The notes under the pieces are model-generated. The model was given only the letters and a program-made list of their open reading frames with translations. It was not told the DNA's origin and did not search any database. The translations under genes were made by a program, and so were the position numbers. Shown in pieces: positions 29,159-38,146 of a stretch of DNA of 64,000 bases; the stretch's first letter is position 1; every line of letters starts with the position of its first letter. The DNA comes from Aquimonas voraii. GTDB lineage: Bacteria; Pseudomonadota; Gammaproteobacteria; Xanthomonadales; Xanthomonadaceae. The DNA lies in the NCBI RefSeq assembly GCF_900101825.1, contig NZ_FNAG01000004.1, forward strand, positions 124,001-188,000, given 5' to 3'.

Positions 29159-29707
29159 TCAGTCGCGCGGAGAGGCATCGACTGCCCGCAGTGCCGCCGA
29201 GCGCAGGGAGTCCTCCGCGCCCGCGGTCGCTTCCAGCAGACGCCCGAGCAGGGCGTCGAACTGCGCGTATTCGGCGGCATCGAGGCCCGACAGCAGGGCG
29301 CGCTCATACTCCAACGCCAGCGGCGCCACCTGCGCGTAAACCGCACGACCGGCCGCGCTGAGATTCAGCGGCACGCGCCGGCGATCGCGCTCGTCGCTGC
29401 CGCGTTCGACCCGACCGGAACTCATCAACCCAGCCACCGCGCGGCTGACCGCGACCTTGTCCATGGCCGTGCGCTCGACCAGCTCGCCCGCGGTCAGCCC
29501 GGGATACCGGCCCAGCACCGCCATCAGTCGCCATTCGGTCACCGAGAGGTCGAAGCGCTCGGCATAGATCCGCGCGATCGCCTGGCTGACCCGGTTCGAC
29601 AGCACCGACAGCCGGTAGGGCAGGAAGGCCTCCAGCACCAGCTCGGCCGCTTGTTCAGCGGAGACGGGGCTTGGCGAACGCGCTGCGGTGGATCGGGAGG
29701 AGCTCAT
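29159..29707 (-). CDS. MarR family transcriptional regulator
   Basis: A 182-residue winged-HTH regulator. The core FDLSVTEWRLMAVLGRYPGL, TAGELVERTAMDKVAVSRAV and the wing RGSDERDRRRVPLNLSAAGR are typical MarR. It is divergent from the tyrosine-degradation gene hppD with 160 bp between the starts. A perfect palindrome sits inside the hppD promoter. It is therefore probably the repressor of the homogentisate pathway and of itself, with a pathway intermediate as a possible ligand. I prefer ATG 29707; GTG 29719 is four codons upstream. Confidence 0.9.
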   Translation of the reverse strand: MSSSRSTAARSPSPVSAEQAAELVLEAFLPYRLSVLSNRVSQAIARIYAERFDLSVTEWRLMAVLGRYPGLTAGELVERTAMDKVAVSRAVAGLMSSGRVERGSDERDRRRVPLNLSAAGRAVYAQVAPLALEYERALLSGLDAAEYAQFDALLGRLLEATAGAEDSLRSAALRAVDASPRD

Positions 29708-29720
29708 CCTGCACTGCACC

Positions 29721-29749
29721 TTGCAAATGGTTTCATCTGAAACTATAAA
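29721..29749 (+). promoter_or_regulatory. hppD promoter with embedded palindromic operator
   Basis: A -35 TTGCAA (29721-29726) and -10 TATAAA (29744-29749) are separated by 17 nt. Between them lies the perfect palindrome GTTTCA-TC-TGAAAC (29730-29743). A protein bound there would block RNA polymerase. The divergent MarR-type regulator is the obvious candidate ligand. This is the most AT-rich stretch in the intergenic region. Confidence 0.75.
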
Positions 29750-29867
29750 GCGCCCACCCCGCGGCGACCAGCCGCGAGCGACTTCCGGCGCCCGCCAAGC
29801 GGCGGCGCCGCGCCCTTGTCAACGCCGCGCGCGAACGCCGCACGCCCAGCCCCTAGAGGAGCCCAGC

Positions 29868-30950
29868 ATGAACGCCCAGCCGAACCTCGGCATGCAGGTC
29901 ACTACCTTTGAAAACCCGATGGGGATCAATGGCTTCGAGTTCGTCGAGTTCGCCGCCCCGGCCGGCAGCCTCGACCTGCACGCGCTGTTCCGCAAGATGG
30001 GTTTCGCGCCGGTGCTGAAGCACCGCAGCCGCGCGATTACGGTCTATCGGCAGGGCGGGGTCAACTTCCTGGTCAATGAGGACCCGGACAGCTTCGCCGC
30101 CGATTTCGCCGCCCAGCACGGCCCCAGCGCCTGCGGTTTCGGCATCCGCTTCACCAAGCCGGTGGCCGAGGTCGAGCAGAAGGTGATCGCCAACGGCGGC
30201 GAGCGTATCGACCACAAGCCCATGAGCCGCGCGATCGACGCGCCGGTGGTCAAGGGCATCGGTGACTGCATGCTCTACCTCGTGCCCAGCGAGGGCGACG
30301 CCTACGCCGCCGACTACGTCGCCATTGAAGGGGCAGAGGGCAATCCCGCGGGCTTCGGCCTGACCTTCATCGACCACCTGACCCACAACCTGTACTTCGG
30401 GAACATGGAGAAGTGGTCGGACTACTACGAGCGCCTGTTCAATTTCCGCGAGATCCGCTACTTCGACATCAAGGGCGCCAAGACCGGCCTGGTGTCGAAG
30501 GCCATGACCGCACCGGACGGCATCGTGCGCATCCCGCTGAACGAGTCCTCGGACCCGAAGAGCCAGATCAACGAGTATCTGGATCAGTACAAAGGCGAGG
30601 GCATCCAGCACATCGCCTGCTTCACCGACGACATCTACGCCACGGTCGAGGCCATGCGTGCGCAGGGCGTCGAGTTCCTCGATACCCCGGCGACCTATTT
30701 CGAGGTGATCGACCAGCGCATCCCGAACCATGGCGAGGATGTTGCGCGCCTGGCCAAGAACAAGATCCTGATCGACGCCGATCCCGAGACCAAGCAGCGC
30801 AAGCTGCTGCAGATCTTCACCCAGAACGCGATCGGCCCGATCTTCTTCGAAATCATCCAGCGCAAGGGCAACGAAGGGTTTGGCGAAGGCAATTTCCAGG
30901 CCCTGTTCGAGAGCATCGAACGGGATCAGATGAAGCGCGGGGTGCTGTAA
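29868..30950 (+). CDS. hppD: 4-hydroxyphenylpyruvate dioxygenase
   Basis: Converts 4-hydroxyphenylpyruvate to homogentisate, the entry to tyrosine breakdown and pyomelanin formation. The iron ligands are His170 (FIDHLTHNL), His248 (GIQHIACFTDD) and Glu328 (IFFEIIQRKG). Two vicinal-oxygen-chelate domains are present and the length (360) is standard. A strong ribosome site AGAGGAG (29855-29861) precedes ATG 29868. In-frame codons upstream to 29688 are ignored because homologues start here. Confidence 0.96.
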   Translation: MNAQPNLGMQVTTFENPMGINGFEFVEFAAPAGSLDLHALFRKMGFAPVLKHRSRAITVYRQGGVNFLVNEDPDSFAADFAAQHGPSACGFGIRFTKPVAEVEQKVIANGGERIDHKPMSRAIDAPVVKGIGDCMLYLVPSEGDAYAADYVAIEGAEGNPAGFGLTFIDHLTHNLYFGNMEKWSDYYERLFNFREIRYFDIKGAKTGLVSKAMTAPDGIVRIPLNESSDPKSQINEYLDQYKGEGIQHIACFTDDIYATVEAMRAQGVEFLDTPATYFEVIDQRIPNHGEDVARLAKNKILIDADPETKQRKLLQIFTQNAIGPIFFEIIQRKGNEGFGEGNFQALFESIERDQMKRGVL

Positions 30951-30952
30951 GA

Positions 30953-31076
30953 GTTGGGACTCGGAGTTCAGGCTTTGAAGAGGCAGGCCGTGAAGTGCAT
31001 GGGCACGGCTGGGCTTCATGCCGGCAGAGCTGCTGCCGATTCGCTCTAAGCCCCTCTCTCCACGGGAGAGGGGCTT
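30953..31076. repeat. Degenerate heptamer arm plus CCCCTCTC hairpin after hppD
   Basis: The hppD TAA is followed after 5 nt by GGGACTCGGAGTTCAGG, which looks like a decayed GGGATTC arm. At 31048-31076 lies a hairpin with 11-bp stem AAGCCCCTCTC / GAGAGGGGCTT related to the repeat at 10355. Either could affect transcript stability between hppD and hmgA. There is no gene in this 213-bp gap. Confidence 0.6.
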
Positions 31077-31163
31077 GAGCAAGACGCCCCTCCCTGAGGC
31101 GGTCACCCACCCCATTGTTCTCGCAGTCACCACCGACCGCGCCACACACCGGACCCCGCAGCG

Positions 31164-32471
31164 ATGATCCAGGCACCATCCATCCCGCCCTACCTCACCG
31201 GCTTCGCCAACGACTTCGCCACCGAGACCCTGCCCGGCGCGCTGCCGATTGGCCGCAACTCGCCGCAGCGCTGTCCCTACGGCCTTTATGCCGAGCAGAT
31301 CTCGGGCACGGCCTTCACCGCGCCGCGGCATGCCAATCGCCGGACTTGGATGTATCGGGTCCGCCCGGCCGTGCTGCATGGCCGCTTCGAGCCCTACGCG
31401 CAGCCGCGTCTGCACAACCGCTTCGACGAAATCGCGGCCAGCCCCGAGCAGTACCGCTGGAGTCCGCTGCCGCTGCCGACTGAGCCCACCGACTTCATCG
31501 ATGGCCTGTTCACGATGGGCGGCAACGGTGGGCCGGACGCCTCAGGCATGGCCGTGCACCTGTACGCCGCCAACCGCGACATGGTCGATCGCTACTTCTA
31601 TAGCGCCGACAGCGAGCTGCTGGTGGTACCGCAGCTGGGGCGTCTGTGTATCGACACCGAGCTGGGTCGCATCGAGGTCGAGCCGCAGCAGATCGCGGTG
31701 CTGCCGCGCGGCGTGCGCTTCACGGTCAGCCTGCCGGACGGCGAGGCCCGCGGCTATGTCTGCGAGAACTTCGGTGCCCTGCTCAAGCTCCCGGACCTCG
31801 GCGTGATCGGCAGCAATGGCTTGGCCAATCCGCGCGACTTCGAAACGCCCGTCGCGCGCTATGAGCAGCGCGAGGGCAGCTTCGAGCTCATCGCAAAATT
31901 CCAGGGCCAGCTCTGGCGCGCGCCGATCGGCCACAGTCCGCTCGATGTGGTCGCCTGGCACGGCAACTACGCGCCCTACCGCTACGACCTGCGCCGCTTC
32001 AACACCATCGGCTCGATCAGCTACGACCACCCGGACCCGTCGATCTTCCTGGTGCTGCACTCGCCGGGCGAGGCGGAGGGGGTGAGCAACCTCGACTTCG
32101 TGATCTTCCCGCCGCGCTGGCTGGTGGCGCAGGACACCTTCCGCCCGCCCTGGTTCCACCGCAATGTGGCCAGCGAGTTCATGGGGCTGGTGCACGGGGC
32201 CTACGATGCCAAGGCCGAGGGCTTCGTCCCCGGTGGCGCCTCGCTACACAACTGCATGACGGGCCACGGACCGGATGCGGCGACGTTCGAGAAGGCGTCC
32301 CGTGCTGACCTGTCCAAGCCCGACGTGATCACCGATACCATGGCCTTCATGTTCGAGGCGCCGCGGGTGATCCGCCCGACCAAGCAGGCGGTCGAGGCCG
32401 CGCACCGGCAGCGCGACTACCCGGACTGCTGGGCGGGGCTCAAGGCGAACTTCGACCCGAAGACACCTTGA
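31164..32471 (+). CDS. hmgA: Homogentisate 1,2-dioxygenase
   Basis: Opens the homogentisate ring to 4-maleylacetoacetate. The 435-residue protein has the typical N-terminus [39 protein letters not shown] and the C-terminal Fe2+ site region ([20 protein letters not shown] and [15 protein letters not shown], which contain the His/Glu ligands). Second gene of the tyrosine catabolic cluster. Confidence 0.97.
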   Translation: MIQAPSIPPYLTGFANDFATETLPGALPIGRNSPQRCPYGLYAEQISGTAFTAPRHANRRTWMYRVRPAVLHGRFEPYAQPRLHNRFDEIAASPEQYRWSPLPLPTEPTDFIDGLFTMGGNGGPDASGMAVHLYAANRDMVDRYFYSADSELLVVPQLGRLCIDTELGRIEVEPQQIAVLPRGVRFTVSLPDGEARGYVCENFGALLKLPDLGVIGSNGLANPRDFETPVARYEQREGSFELIAKFQGQLWRAPIGHSPLDVVAWHGNYAPYRYDLRRFNTIGSISYDHPDPSIFLVLHSPGEAEGVSNLDFVIFPPRWLVAQDTFRPPWFHRNVASEFMGLVHGAYDAKAEGFVPGGASLHNCMTGHGPDAATFEKASRADLSKPDVITDTMAFMFEAPRVIRPTKQAVEAAHRQRDYPDCWAGLKANFDPKTP

Positions 32472-32659
32472 GCCGCTCGGCTCGCGAGGCGCGCGAGCCG
32501 AACATCGAGCACTGGCTCGGGCGCTGCGCGAGCCATGACGGAAACGGCCCGGGCTCGCGCAGCGTGGACCGGACACCCAGCACACCGGGTTCGCGCAGGG
32601 CGCGGACCGAACATTCGACAGGGGCTCGCGCACCGCGCGGGCCGAGCACCGAGGACACC
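32472..32659 (+). repeat. Imperfect tandem repeats between hmgA and fahA
   Basis: Three direct units of 35-38 bp starting GGGCTCGCGCAGCGTGGACC (32551), GGGTTCGCGCAGGGCGCGG (32587) and GGGCTCGCGCACCGCGCGG (32622). They are preceded by two shorter and partly inverted copies at 32476-32535 (GCTCGCGAGGCGCGCGAGC is itself palindromic). The block fills the gap up to the fahA start. Copies differ by substitutions and small indels. Confidence 0.75.
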
Positions 32660-32661
32660 CG

Positions 32662-33654
32662 ATGAAACTCGCAAGCCTCAAGGAGGGCGGCCGTGACGGC
32701 AGCCTGATCGTCGTCAACCGTGAGCTCAGCCGCGCGGTGCGCGTGCCGCAGATCGCACCGACCCTGCAGCGTGCGCTGGAGGACTGGAGTGTCACCGCGC
32801 CGCGCCTGAACGCCGTCTACGAGCAGCTGCAGGCGGGTGCCGACAGCATCGAAGGCCAGACCGTGTTCGCCTTCGACACCGCCGCGCTGGCCGCGCCGCT
32901 GCCGCGCGCCTATGAGTTCGTCGACGGCTCGGCCTATCTGCCGCACGTCGAGCGCGTGCGGCGCGCGCGTGGCGCCACCGTGCCCGAGAGCTTCTATGTC
33001 GACCCGCTCATGTACCACGCGGTCGGCGCCGGCTTCTACGGCCCCAACGACCCCGTGCGGGTGCCGGACGAGGCTTTCGGCATCGACCTCGAAGCCGAGG
33101 TGGTGGTGGTCACCGACGACGTGCCGATGGGCGTGTCGGCCGAGGTCGCGGCGGGCCACATCCAGCTGGTCGGCCTGATCAACGACGTGTCCTTGCGCAA
33201 CCTGATTCCGGACGAGCTGGCCAAGGGCTTCGGCTTCCTGCAGTCCAAGCCGCGCTCGACCCTGTCGCCGGTGTTCGTGACCCCCGACGAGCTGGGCGAT
33301 GCCTGGCAGGACAGCAAGGTGCACCTCCCGCTCCTCAGCCACATCAACGGCGAGTGGTTCGGTGCGCCCGAAGCCGGCGTCGACATGCAGTTCAACTTCG
33401 CCCAGCTGATCGCGCATGCCGCCAAGACCCGCCCGCTGGTCGCAGGCAGCATTGTCGGCTCCGGCACGGTGGCCAACGAGGACGAGGGCAAGGGGGCTTC
33501 GTGCCTGGCCGAGAAGCGCATGCTGGAGATCATCCGCGAGGGCAAGCCCAGTACGCCCTTCATGAAGTTCGGTGACCGCGTGCGCATCGAAATGCTCGAC
33601 CGCGAGGGGCGCTCGATCTTCGGCGCCATCGACCAGGTGATGGAGCAGGGCTGA
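32662..33654 (+). CDS. fahA: Fumarylacetoacetate hydrolase
   Basis: Hydrolyses fumarylacetoacetate to fumarate and acetoacetate, the last step of the pathway. The 330-residue length is of the bacterial short FAH type. Motifs: DPLMYHAVGAGFYGPNDPV near the N-terminal part of the domain, FGIDLEAEVVVVTDDVPMG with the metal-binding Glu, LINDVSLRNLIPDELAKGFG, FLQSKPRSTLSPVFVTPDE and the terminal FMKFGDRVRIEMLDREG. No ribosome site is obvious: a tandem repeat ends just before the start. Confidence 0.95.
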   Translation: MKLASLKEGGRDGSLIVVNRELSRAVRVPQIAPTLQRALEDWSVTAPRLNAVYEQLQAGADSIEGQTVFAFDTAALAAPLPRAYEFVDGSAYLPHVERVRRARGATVPESFYVDPLMYHAVGAGFYGPNDPVRVPDEAFGIDLEAEVVVVTDDVPMGVSAEVAAGHIQLVGLINDVSLRNLIPDELAKGFGFLQSKPRSTLSPVFVTPDELGDAWQDSKVHLPLLSHINGEWFGAPEAGVDMQFNFAQLIAHAAKTRPLVAGSIVGSGTVANEDEGKGASCLAEKRMLEIIREGKPSTPFMKFGDRVRIEMLDREGRSIFGAIDQVMEQG

Positions 33655-33983
33655 GCGCCGAGCTCCGCTGCGAACGCCGCCTACGCTGGACGGGCCCCGA
33701 GTGCGCGGATGGAGCTGGTGCGCACCCGCGGGCTTCCGCTGGCTCGCCCAGCAGGCCTTCGGATCTGCGCGCGGCGGCCGCCGGCCGAGCCGCTGCCATC
33801 CGGGCGCTCGGCCGGCTTCGCCTCCTGAACAGTCATCGGCATCTGCCAATGCCACGAGGTTTTCCACCGTGCCCGGCGCCTCGTCGCCTCGCTCCTCGTC
33901 CGGGGCGGAGTGCCGGTTGCCTCGGCCCTGCCGAGGCGCGTAGATTTTGTGAGGTCGATCACGCCTGATTCGGGAGCGGCACA
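33655..33983. other. 329-bp gap between fahA and maiA without a gene
   Basis: No convincing reading frame or gene remnant is visible. A small hairpin GCCTCGG / CCGAGGC (33919-33937) followed by GCGTAGATTTT lies 47 nt before the maiA start. The rest is GC-rich with no repeats I recognise. maiA could have its own promoter here. Confidence 0.5.
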
Positions 33984-34646
33984 ATGAGCGAGATGCTGAG
34001 CCTCTACAGCTACTGGCGATCCAGCGCCGCCTACCGGGTACGAATCGCCCTTCATCTCAAGGGCTTGGCCTATGCGCAGAAGCCCATCCACCTGCTCAAC
34101 AACGGCGGCGAGCAGCGCAGCGCCGAGTTCCGGGTGGTCAACCCGCAGGCGCTGGTGCCGGTGCTGTTGGACGGCGAACGCGCCATCCGCCAATCACTGG
34201 CCATCATCGAATACCTCGACGAGAGCTTTCCCGCGATCCCTCTGCTGCCCGCGATGGCACGCGATCGAGCTCGCGTCCGCGGCTTGGCTCAGCTGATCGC
34301 CTGCGACGTGCATCCGCTGGCCAACCTGCGGGTGCAGCAGTACCTGGAGCGTGAGCTCGGGGTGGACCAGGCCGGGCGAGAAACCTGGTCCCGACACTGG
34401 ATCGCCGAGGGCCTGTCCGCCTTCGAGGCGCTGGTCCGCGACAACCCCTCCACCGGGGAGTACTGCGAAGGCGAGCTGCCCTCGCTGGCCGACTGCTGCC
34501 TGATCCCGCAGCTCTACAACGCCCGCCGCCTGCAGATGGATCTGTCGCCCTATCCGACCCTGCTGCGGATCGAAGCCAGCTGCCTGGCCCTGCAGGCCTT
34601 CCAGCAGGCGGCGCCGGAGCGCCAGCCGGATGCGCCTCAGGCCTGA
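33984..34646 (+). CDS. maiA: Maleylacetoacetate isomerase (zeta-class GST)
   Basis: Glutathione-dependent cis-trans isomerase that converts maleylacetoacetate to fumarylacetoacetate. The N-terminal thioredoxin-like domain begins LYSYWRSSAAYRVRIALHLK with the catalytic Ser region, and the GSH-binding motif QSLAIIEYLDE follows. The C-terminal helical domain contains QLIACDVHPLANLRVQQYLE, with the zeta-class motif. The 220-residue length is typical. It completes hppD-hmgA-fahA-maiA. Confidence 0.95.
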   Translation: MSEMLSLYSYWRSSAAYRVRIALHLKGLAYAQKPIHLLNNGGEQRSAEFRVVNPQALVPVLLDGERAIRQSLAIIEYLDESFPAIPLLPAMARDRARVRGLAQLIACDVHPLANLRVQQYLERELGVDQAGRETWSRHWIAEGLSAFEALVRDNPSTGEYCEGELPSLADCCLIPQLYNARRLQMDLSPYPTLLRIEASCLALQAFQQAAPERQPDAPQA

Positions 34647-34814
34647 GGGCTGCGGTCTGGAGGCCCGGGGCAGGGGGCGGCGGCGAGTGCGGGCCAAGCG
34701 CCTGCAATCCGAGGGAGCGAGGCCGGCGGGTTTGTCGACCGGAGGGGGGCGTTTGATCGCCCTTTCCGCTGGCCCTGTTCCGCTCCTTGGAAGTCATCCT
34801 TTCGTCGACGGCGG

Positions 34815-34844
34815 TTGACGAATTCTTAACCTTGGCTCTATAAA
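34815..34844 (+). promoter_or_regulatory. Sigma-70 promoter of the TonB-dependent receptor gene
   Basis: TTGACG (34815-34820), an 18-nt spacer and TATAAA (34839-34844), in a locally AT-rich stretch. This is one of the best housekeeping promoters in the window. It implies a transcript start near 34851 and a leader of about 170 nt. Confidence 0.8.
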
Positions 34845-34849
34845 GCTGC

Positions 34850-35021
34850 GCCGCTGCTTCTAAATGGCAGCATCGCGTAAGGCACTGCTTCGTCGGGCAA
34901 TCGTCCGTATCGGCGCAGGGTCATACAGGGGAGTCCAAGCCCCCTCGCCCTCGCAGGTGGAGGGTTCGTACGGACACGACAACGGCCCGCGCGCAGCGCC
35001 GGGCGCTACTGGGGATCACCA
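34850..35021 (+). other. About 170-nt 5' leader of the TonB-dependent receptor mRNA
   Basis: A long leader between the promoter and ATG 35022 contains several potential short stems. One is GTCGGGCAATCGTCCG near 34892; another is the GGCCCGCGCGCAGCGCCGGGC region just before the start. I do not recognise a known riboswitch; the cobalamin B12-box is absent. Leader-based control is possible but unproven. Confidence 0.4.
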
Positions 35022-38000
35022 ATGAAGAAGAAGTTGCTTGTAAACGTTCTGCAGCTGAGCCTGCTGCAGCTCGCGTTTGCGCCCGTCGTTCTCGCGCAGG
35101 ACACCGCCGAGGCGGAAGGTCAGGAAGCCGAGGAGGCGCGCACCCTCGATACCATCCAGGTCACCGGCTCGCGCATCCCGCGCGCGGGTTTTGACACCCT
35201 GGAGCCCGCCACCTCGATCAGCCGCAGCGCCATCGACGCGCGCGGCATCACCAACATCGCTGACATCCTCAACGAAGGCCCGACCTTCGGCGTCGGCACC
35301 ACCCCCGAGGCGGGGCAGTCCAGCTTCGGCGTCGGCGTGAACTTCGCCAACCAGTTCGGCCTCGGCTCCGCGCGTACGCTGAGCCTGATCAACGGCCGTC
35401 GCGTCGTGTCCTCGAACACCCCGACCATCTTCGGGCCTGCCGGTCCGGGCCTGCAGGTCGACCTGAACATTATCCCCGTGCAGATCGTCGAGCAGGTCGA
35501 CAACCTGACCATCGGCGGTGCGCCGACCTACGGTTCCGACGCGATCGCGGGCACCGTCAACATCATCACCCGTCGTGACTACGAAGGGGCCGAAGTCAGT
35601 TCGACCATCGGCAGCACGGAAGAGGGCGACAACCTCCGCCGCAACATCAGCGCGATCGCTGGTTCCAGCGTCGGCAACGGCCGCGGCAACATCATGGTGT
35701 CTGCCAGCTTCGACGACGTGGAAGGCGTGCTGCTGGCCGATCGCGACTGGGGTGCGGCGGCGTTCTCGTTCCGCGGCAATCCCTGCGCCAGCACCGTGCC
35801 GGCTGGTCGCGATGCCGCCACCGATGGTCGCGTCAACACCGGCATTCCGTTCCAGACCTGTTCGCCCTCGCCGGCAACCGACGGCATCCCGAACTCGGTG
35901 CTGATCCGCAATGACCGTTTCAACACCTTCACCGCGGGTGGCCTGATCCTCGGCCGCAACCTGCAGTTCGCTCCGAACGGCGACATCGTTCCCTTCGATC
36001 CGGGTGTGCGCTTCGGCACCAATGCCGGCACCGCCACCAACTCCTCGGGCGGCGACGGTTTCAATCTGTCCGAAACCGCGCAGATCACGTCGGACGTGAC
36101 CCGCCGTTCCGGTACCCTCAACTTCACCTACGACCTGACCGACGACCTGCGCTTTTTCGCTGAAGGCCTGACCTACAGCGCCGAGAGCCTGGAGTTGGTC
36201 GACCAGTCGATCTACAACGTCAACCTGTTCGGCGGCCTGAGCGCACCGATCGGGTTCAGCTCGCAGTATCCGCTGCTGAGCGCCCAGAACCGCAGCGCCC
36301 TTGAGGCCGCCGGCATCACCAGCTTCCAGCTCTCGCGCGCCTCGCGTGACCTGGTCGAGAACAATGCCCGCGCCGAAACGGACTTGTATCGCGTGGTGCT
36401 GGGTTTCGACGGCAGCTTCGAGCTGGGCGGCCGCTTCTTCAACTGGGAAGTCTCCGGCAACCAGGGCAAGAGCGAGTCGACCTTCTTCCAGACCGTGCTG
36501 AACCAGCAGGCCTTCGTCAACGCCCTGAACGTGGCGGTGGTCAACGGCCAGGTCGTCTGCTCGACGACGCCGACTCCGGGTCTGACGATCCCCGGCGGCG
36601 GTACCCCGCGTGCCGACGCCAACTGCGTGCCGCTGAACCTGTTCGGCGAAGGCGCGCCCAGCGCTGCGGCCCGCAACTACGTCACCGACGAGGTGCTCAC
36701 CAACACGTCGCTCGAGCAGACCATCTTCAACGCCAACCTTGGCGGTGAGATGTTCGACATGTGGGGCGGCCCGGCGGCCTTCAACGTCGGCTTCGAGCGT
36801 CGCATCGAGCGCGGCAACTTCCAGCCGGACTTCTTCCAGCAGCAGGGCCTGGGCCGCGCGGTGCCGATCACTCCGCTGGTCGGCTCCTTCAGCACCAAGG
36901 AAATGTTCGGCGAGTTCGTCCTGCCCTTCATTGATGGCGGCCGCGACCTGCCGATGCTGAAGCGCTTCGACATCACCGGCAAGTTCCGTCGCGTCGACAA
37001 CACCGTCAACGGCAAGTTCGACGCCTACACCATCGGCTTCCAGTACAACCCGATCGAGGATCTGGAAGTGCGCGGCAACGTGACCCGCTCGCTGCGCGCG
37101 CCGGCCATCACCGAGCTGTTCACCCCGGTGGCCGAGATCTTCACGACGGTGCCGGACCCCTGCGACAGCCGCAATGTGGCCGGCGGCACCAACCCGGCGG
37201 TGCGTCAGGCCAACTGCGCCGCGTTCTACCAGGCGTTCAACCTCGACCCGAACGATTTCACCTCGGTGGCGGTGAATGCGACCATCCGCGGCGTCACCGG
37301 CGGTGATCCCAACCTGCAGAACGAGGACAGCAAGGCCGAGACCGTCGGCCTGGTCTGGTCGCCGTCCTTTGTCGATGGCCTGCGCATGTCGGTGGACTGG
37401 TACAAGATCGACATCGACGATGTGATCTCGAACCTCAACGCCACCGCGATCGCCACCGGCTGCTTCGACAACCCGGACTTCAATGCCTCCGACGTCCGCA
37501 ATGCCAATGTGTTCTGTTCGCGCATTCGCCGCACGGCTGACGGTCAGATCGATGGCATCACCACGGGCTTTGTCAACGGCGGCTTCCTCGACTTCACCGG
37601 TTGGCAGTCGCAGGTCCTCTACACCAAGGACCTGTCGGATTGGGGCTGGAGCATCGGTGGTCGCGGCACGGTCGCCCTGACCGCGTTCAAGCTCAACCGC
37701 CTCGAGACCTCGACCAACAATGTCGTCACCGACGTCAATGCCGGCGAGTTGGGCAACTCCGAGTACCGCGGCCAGCTGAGCCTTGCCTACGATCGTGATC
37801 GCTGGGGTGTGAACTGGCAGGCCGACTACACCGGCGCGGCGGTGATCAACGTCAACAACACCGCCGAAACCCAGGACATCCTGGGCGCGGGCGCCTACTG
37901 GCTGCACAACGCTGGTGCCAACTTCAAGATCAGCGACCAGGGCGTGCTGCGCTTCTCGGTGACCAACGTGTTCAACGAGGATCCGCCGATCCCGACCCTG

Positions 38001-38069
38001 GGTCTGTCGGCTGGTGCGTATGACATCCTCGGCCGTCGCTACACCCTGTCGATCAACTGGAAGTTCTGA
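35022..38069 (+). CDS. TonB-dependent outer-membrane receptor
   Basis: A 1015-residue outer-membrane transporter. A signal peptide (about 1-26) is followed by a plug domain starting with the TonB-box-like region and LDTIQVTGSRIPRAGFDTLE, then ADILNEGPTFG, GGAPTYGSDAIAGTVNIITR. A large beta-barrel ends in LGRRYTLSINWKF with the C-terminal Phe recognised by BAM. The plug motifs match the xanthomonad receptor type that begins with VTGSRI. The substrate is unknown: no siderophore or B12 genes are adjacent. It is monocistronic, with a strong promoter and a strong terminator. Confidence 0.93.
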   Translation: MKKKLLVNVLQLSLLQLAFAPVVLAQDTAEAEGQEAEEARTLDTIQVTGSRIPRAGFDTLEPATSISRSAIDARGITNIADILNEGPTFGVGTTPEAGQSSFGVGVNFANQFGLGSARTLSLINGRRVVSSNTPTIFGPAGPGLQVDLNIIPVQIVEQVDNLTIGGAPTYGSDAIAGTVNIITRRDYEGAEVSSTIGSTEEGDNLRRNISAIAGSSVGNGRGNIMVSASFDDVEGVLLADRDWGAAAFSFRGNPCASTVPAGRDAATDGRVNTGIPFQTCSPSPATDGIPNSVLIRNDRFNTFTAGGLILGRNLQFAPNGDIVPFDPGVRFGTNAGTATNSSGGDGFNLSETAQITSDVTRRSGTLNFTYDLTDDLRFFAEGLTYSAESLELVDQSIYNVNLFGGLSAPIGFSSQYPLLSAQNRSALEAAGITSFQLSRASRDLVENNARAETDLYRVVLGFDGSFELGGRFFNWEVSGNQGKSESTFFQTVLNQQAFVNALNVAVVNGQVVCSTTPTPGLTIPGGGTPRADANCVPLNLFGEGAPSAAARNYVTDEVLTNTSLEQTIFNANLGGEMFDMWGGPAAFNVGFERRIERGNFQPDFFQQQGLGRAVPITPLVGSFSTKEMFGEFVLPFIDGGRDLPMLKRFDITGKFRRVDNTVNGKFDAYTIGFQYNPIEDLEVRGNVTRSLRAPAITELFTPVAEIFTTVPDPCDSRNVAGGTNPAVRQANCAAFYQAFNLDPNDFTSVAVNATIRGVTGGDPNLQNEDSKAETVGLVWSPSFVDGLRMSVDWYKIDIDDVISNLNATAIATGCFDNPDFNASDVRNANVFCSRIRRTADGQIDGITTGFVNGGFLDFTGWQSQVLYTKDLSDWGWSIGGRGTVALTAFKLNRLETSTNNVVTDVNAGELGNSEYRGQLSLAYDRDRWGVNWQADYTGAAVINVNNTAETQDILGAGAYWLHNAGANFKISDQGVLRFSVTNVFNEDPPIPTLGLSAGAYDILGRRYTLSINWKF

Positions 38070-38108
38070 TCGAGCAGTGCATCGCGCCGGTGCTTTCCTG
38101 GCCGGCGC

Positions 38109-38146
38109 AAACACACAGGGCCCCGCAAGGGGCCCTGTGTGTTTTC
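38109..38146 (+). terminator. Intrinsic terminator after the TonB-dependent receptor
   Basis: A 16-bp perfect stem (arms at 38109-38124 and 38129-38144, core ACACACAGGGCCCC / GGGGCCCTGTGTGT) with GCAA tetraloop, followed by TTTT. It lies 40 nt after the stop codon. Confidence 0.9.

Noticed and set aside
33655-33983. Pseudogene remnant between fahA and maiA
   Set aside because: The gap is long for a catabolic operon, but no frame gave a recognisable protein fragment in either strand.
32440-33984. A 514-codon minus-strand frame opposite fahA
   Set aside because: fahA on the plus strand is unambiguous and the minus frame has no domain or start signal.
34860-35021. Cobalamin riboswitch in the long leader of the TonB-dependent receptor
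   Set aside because: The B12-box (GCCACTG) and the other conserved elements are absent; the receptor subtype (VTGSRI plug start) is also not BtuB-like.
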